Below are positions 6,788 to 8,916 of a stretch of DNA of 8,916 nt, in pieces. Position 1 is the stretch's first letter; every line of letters starts with the position of its first letter. A program made the translations under genes and the position numbers. Source of the DNA: Bacteroidales bacterium (lineage in GTDB: Bacteria > Bacteroidota > Bacteroidia > Bacteroidales > JAOZQN01); contig JAOZTW010000174.1 in assembly GCA_029938985.1 (NCBI GenBank), positions 1-8,916 on the forward strand, given 5' to 3'. The notes beneath the pieces were generated by a model. That model ran no database searches. It was not told the DNA's origin and was given only the letters and a program-made list of their open reading frames with translations.

Positions 6788-8575
6788 ATGAAAAATATAA
6801 GAAATTTTTGCATTATTGCACATATAGATCATGGGAAAAGTACCCTTGCCGACCGACTGTTACAAACCACAGGAACTGTTACTGGAAAACAGATGCAAGA
6901 GCAGGTACTCGACAATATGGACTTGGAGAGAGAACGAGGAATTACAATCAAGAGCCATGCTATACAAATGAACTATAAATATGATGATGAAAAATATATA
7001 CTCAATCTGATTGACACACCAGGACATGTTGATTTCTCCTACGAGGTGTCTCGTTCTATTGCCGCTTCAGAGGGTGCTTTATTAATTGTAGATGCTACTC
7101 AAGGAATCCAAGCACAAACTTTGTCGAACCTATATATGGCAATTGAAAACGACTTGGAAGTTATTCCGATATTAAATAAAATGGATATGCCCGCCGCAAA
7201 ACCAGACGAAGTGAAAGACCAGATTGTGGATCTTCTCGGTTGTAATCGTAGCGAAATTATAGAGGCAAGTGGAAAAACTGGACTTGGTGTTGACGAAATT
7301 TTAGAAGCAATAATTTTGCTTGTACCCGCTCCAAAAGGTAACATTGAAAAGCCATTACAGGCATTAATTTTTGATTCTGTTTTTAATTCTTATAGAGGTA
7401 TTATTGCTTATTTTAGAATTTTTAATGGTTCAGTAAAAAAGAAAGACCTTGTTAAGTTTGTTAATACTGGACAAAAATATTATGCCGACGAGATAGGAAT
7501 TCTTAAACTTGGCATGGAACCCAGAAATGAACTGCATGCAGGAGATGTGGGATATATAATTTCAGGGATAAAAACTGCCTCGGAAGTAAAAGTGGGCGAT
7601 ACAATAACACATGTAAAAAATCCATGTAAAACCGAAATTTCTGGTTTCGAAGAGGTAAAACCAATGGTTTATGCAGGAGTTTATCCCGTTGACTCGGAAG
7701 ATTATGAGGATTTACGTACATCATTAGAAAAACTAAAGCTAAACGACGCATCGCTTACCTTTCAACAAGAGTCATCGGTAGCACTTGGATTTGGTTTTCG
7801 TTGTGGATTTTTGGGCTTACTACACATGGAAATTATACAAGAACGCCTTGATAGAGAGTTTAATATGAATGTAATCACAACCATACCTAATGTTAGTTAT
7901 AAAGTTGTTACTAAACAAGGTGATGCCTCTGAGGTTCACAATCCGTCGGGTTTGCCCGAACTTAAGTTTATAGATTATATTGAAGAACCATACATAGACG
8001 CACAAATAATTTCTCAAACAGACTATATTGGTGGTATAATGACACTTTGTTTGGAAAAAAGAGGAATTCTTGTTAGACAAAACTTTTTGGCAGGCGATAG
8101 AGTAGATTTAAGTTTTGAAATGCCTTTGGCAGAAATTGTTTTTGATTTTTATGATAAATTAAAAAGTATCTCAAAAGGATATGCTTCTTTTGATTATCAG
8201 CAATCGGATTTTAGAGTTTCCAAACTAATAAAATTAGATATTTTATTGAACGGAGAATCTGTTGATGCCCTTTCAATGCTTGTTCACGAAGAAAATGCTT
8301 ATCAAATGGGCAAGAGAATATGTGAAAAACTAAAAGATTTAATTCCACGACATCAATTTGATATTGCGGTGCAGGCAGCAATTGGAGCAAAAATAATTTC
8401 AAGAAGCACAATTAAAGCTGTTAGAAAAGATGTAACCGCTAAATGCTATGGTGGAGACATAACTCGTAAGCGTAAACTTATTGAAAAACAGAAAAAAGGA
8501 AAGAAAAGAATGAAACAAATTGGTAAAGTAAATGTACCTCAAAAAGCATTTTTATCGGTTCTAAAATTAGACTAA
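6788..8575 (+). CDS. lepA: Elongation factor 4 (LepA), ribosome-associated GTPase
   Basis: LepA/EF4 is a translational GTPase that acts on the ribosome and affects elongation and ribosome assembly. The 595-residue length fits the family (E. coli about 599). GTPase motifs are visible: G1 AHIDHGKS (11-18), G2 RGITI (50-54), G3 DTPGH (76-80), G4 NKMD (130-133) and G5 ASGKTG (160-165, where the usual reading is SAKTG). Domain II, the EF-G-like domains and the LepA-specific C-terminal region follow; the last carries KCYGGDITRKRKL and VPQKAFLSVLKLD. The start is fixed by MKNIRNF, the canonical LepA opening; the in-frame ATG 33 codons upstream adds only low-complexity residues. The gene is intact, with a coding GC content visibly above that of its flanks. 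It stands alone, with element E6 57 bp after the stop. Confidence 0.98.
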   Translation: MKNIRNFCIIAHIDHGKSTLADRLLQTTGTVTGKQMQEQVLDNMDLERERGITIKSHAIQMNYKYDDEKYILNLIDTPGHVDFSYEVSRSIAASEGALLIVDATQGIQAQTLSNLYMAIENDLEVIPILNKMDMPAAKPDEVKDQIVDLLGCNRSEIIEASGKTGLGVDEILEAIILLVPAPKGNIEKPLQALIFDSVFNSYRGIIAYFRIFNGSVKKKDLVKFVNTGQKYYADEIGILKLGMEPRNELHAGDVGYIISGIKTASEVKVGDTITHVKNPCKTEISGFEEVKPMVYAGVYPVDSEDYEDLRTSLEKLKLNDASLTFQQESSVALGFGFRCGFLGLLHMEIIQERLDREFNMNVITTIPNVSYKVVTKQGDASEVHNPSGLPELKFIDYIEEPYIDAQIISQTDYIGGIMTLCLEKRGILVRQNFLAGDRVDLSFEMPLAEIVFDFYDKLKSISKGYASFDYQQSDFRVSKLIKLDILLNGESVDALSMLVHEENAYQMGKRICEKLKDLIPRHQFDIAVQAAIGAKIISRSTIKAVRKDVTAKCYGGDITRKRKLIEKQKKGKKRMKQIGKVNVPQKAFLSVLKLD

Positions 8576-8632
8576 GAATAAATAATTAGGAATTGGTTTA
8601 CTCCTTTAAATTTAATTTTTATATAATTTTTT

Positions 8633-8755
8633 GGCGTTTTTCACGAGTATCAATTTCTTTGTTGTATTTGAAATATTAAAATACTCATTTACAAAGGTAA
8701 ACTTTAATTCTAATATTTCAAAAAAGCATTGAACTTGACTCTCGTGAAAAACGCC
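8633..8755 (-). mobile_element. E6: full-length 123-bp MITE downstream of lepA
   Basis: The ends are GGCGTTTTTCACGAGTATCAA and, inverted, GGCGTTTTTCACGAGAGTCAA, differing at 2 of 21 positions; this is the best-preserved copy. The flanks AATTTTTT (8625-8632) and AAATTTTT (8756-8763) agree at 7 of 8 positions, consistent with a target duplication. The minus strand carries TTG (8719-8721), a 19-bp spacer and TACCTTTG (8692-8699). Since no other terminator is evident after lepA, the long terminal hairpin could also end lepA transcripts (inference). Confidence 0.93.
8692..8721 (-). promoter_or_regulatory. Promoter inside E6, reading antisense toward lepA
   Basis: On the minus strand TTG (8721-8719), 19 bp, then TACCTTTG (8699-8692) is an exact Bacteroidota consensus. 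The sequence from TTG to the box is identical to that of E1. A transcript starting near 8686 would cross the rest of the element and, unless terminated, enter the lepA 3' end in antisense. Confidence 0.5.
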
Positions 8756-8916
8756 AAATTTTTTGTACCTTATTTTACTGTATAATTTTGTCCTTTTTAT
8801 CAAAGATATTATAAGAAATTGTATTTCAAAATGTAAGCCAATTTTTAACTCCTAATTCCCGTTTTATCTGAAAAGTCGGGAAAACTTTTCTTGTGACAAT
8901 TAACTATATGATTTTC

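Noticed and set aside
8612..8803. 63-codon minus-strand open frame
   Set aside because: It lies across E6; an equivalent reading would appear in other copies of the repeat and is not a gene.
8856..8882. TTCCCG...CGGGAA hairpin near the window end
   Set aside because: Short stem with no T tract on either strand; not enough to call a terminator.

Overview
The window looks like a very AT-rich Bacteroidota chromosome. The evidence is the recurring TAnnTTTG -7 promoter box (often with TTG 19 bp upstream), the absence of Shine-Dalgarno sequences, a tRNA gene without encoded CCA, a tandem-domain universal stress protein, and a Wzi/RemB-type outer-membrane protein. No genus can be named. All calls come from reading the sequence by eye.

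Layout: 1-96 is a truncated repeat element. 363-1900 (minus) is a broken gene for a secreted HExxH protein, killed by an in-frame stop and by a 123-bp element. 2030-2102 is tRNA-Phe(GAA) with promoter and terminator. 2144-3455 has no gene but carries three elements, one with a second element nested inside it. 3456-4259 is a two-domain universal stress protein, with an element ending 35 bp before its start. 4264-4347 is a heptamer-repeat hairpin between convergent genes. 4346-5974 (minus) is a Wzi/RemB-like outer-membrane protein. 5975-6787 is non-coding and holds two overlapping dyads. 6788-8575 is lepA (EF4), followed by another element at 8633-8755.

The main discovery is a family of short non-coding elements (named E1-E6 here). 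Each is about 123 bp, has termini close to GGCGTTTTTCACGAG, and contains a conserved central dyad TTTAC-N4-GTAAA. E2, E3 and E5 are flanked by perfect, different 8-bp direct repeats (GTTATATT, AATTATTT, AATATTTT); E4 and E6 have near-perfect ones. They therefore behave as transposed MITEs, although no transposase is present. E3 is itself split by an unrelated 168-bp element (GGCTACCC ends, TGTTATTT duplication); removing it returns E3 to exactly 123 bp. Removing E2 plus one duplication copy restores the reading frame of the broken gene.

In E1, E5 and E6 the core forms an exact TTG-N19-TACCTTTG Bacteroidota promoter. In E5 it points at the stress-protein gene, and in E6 it points antisense into the lepA 3' end. 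The family may therefore act as mobile promoters as well as insertion mutagens. The protein-coding genes are otherwise ordinary single-gene units with no evident shared pathway.
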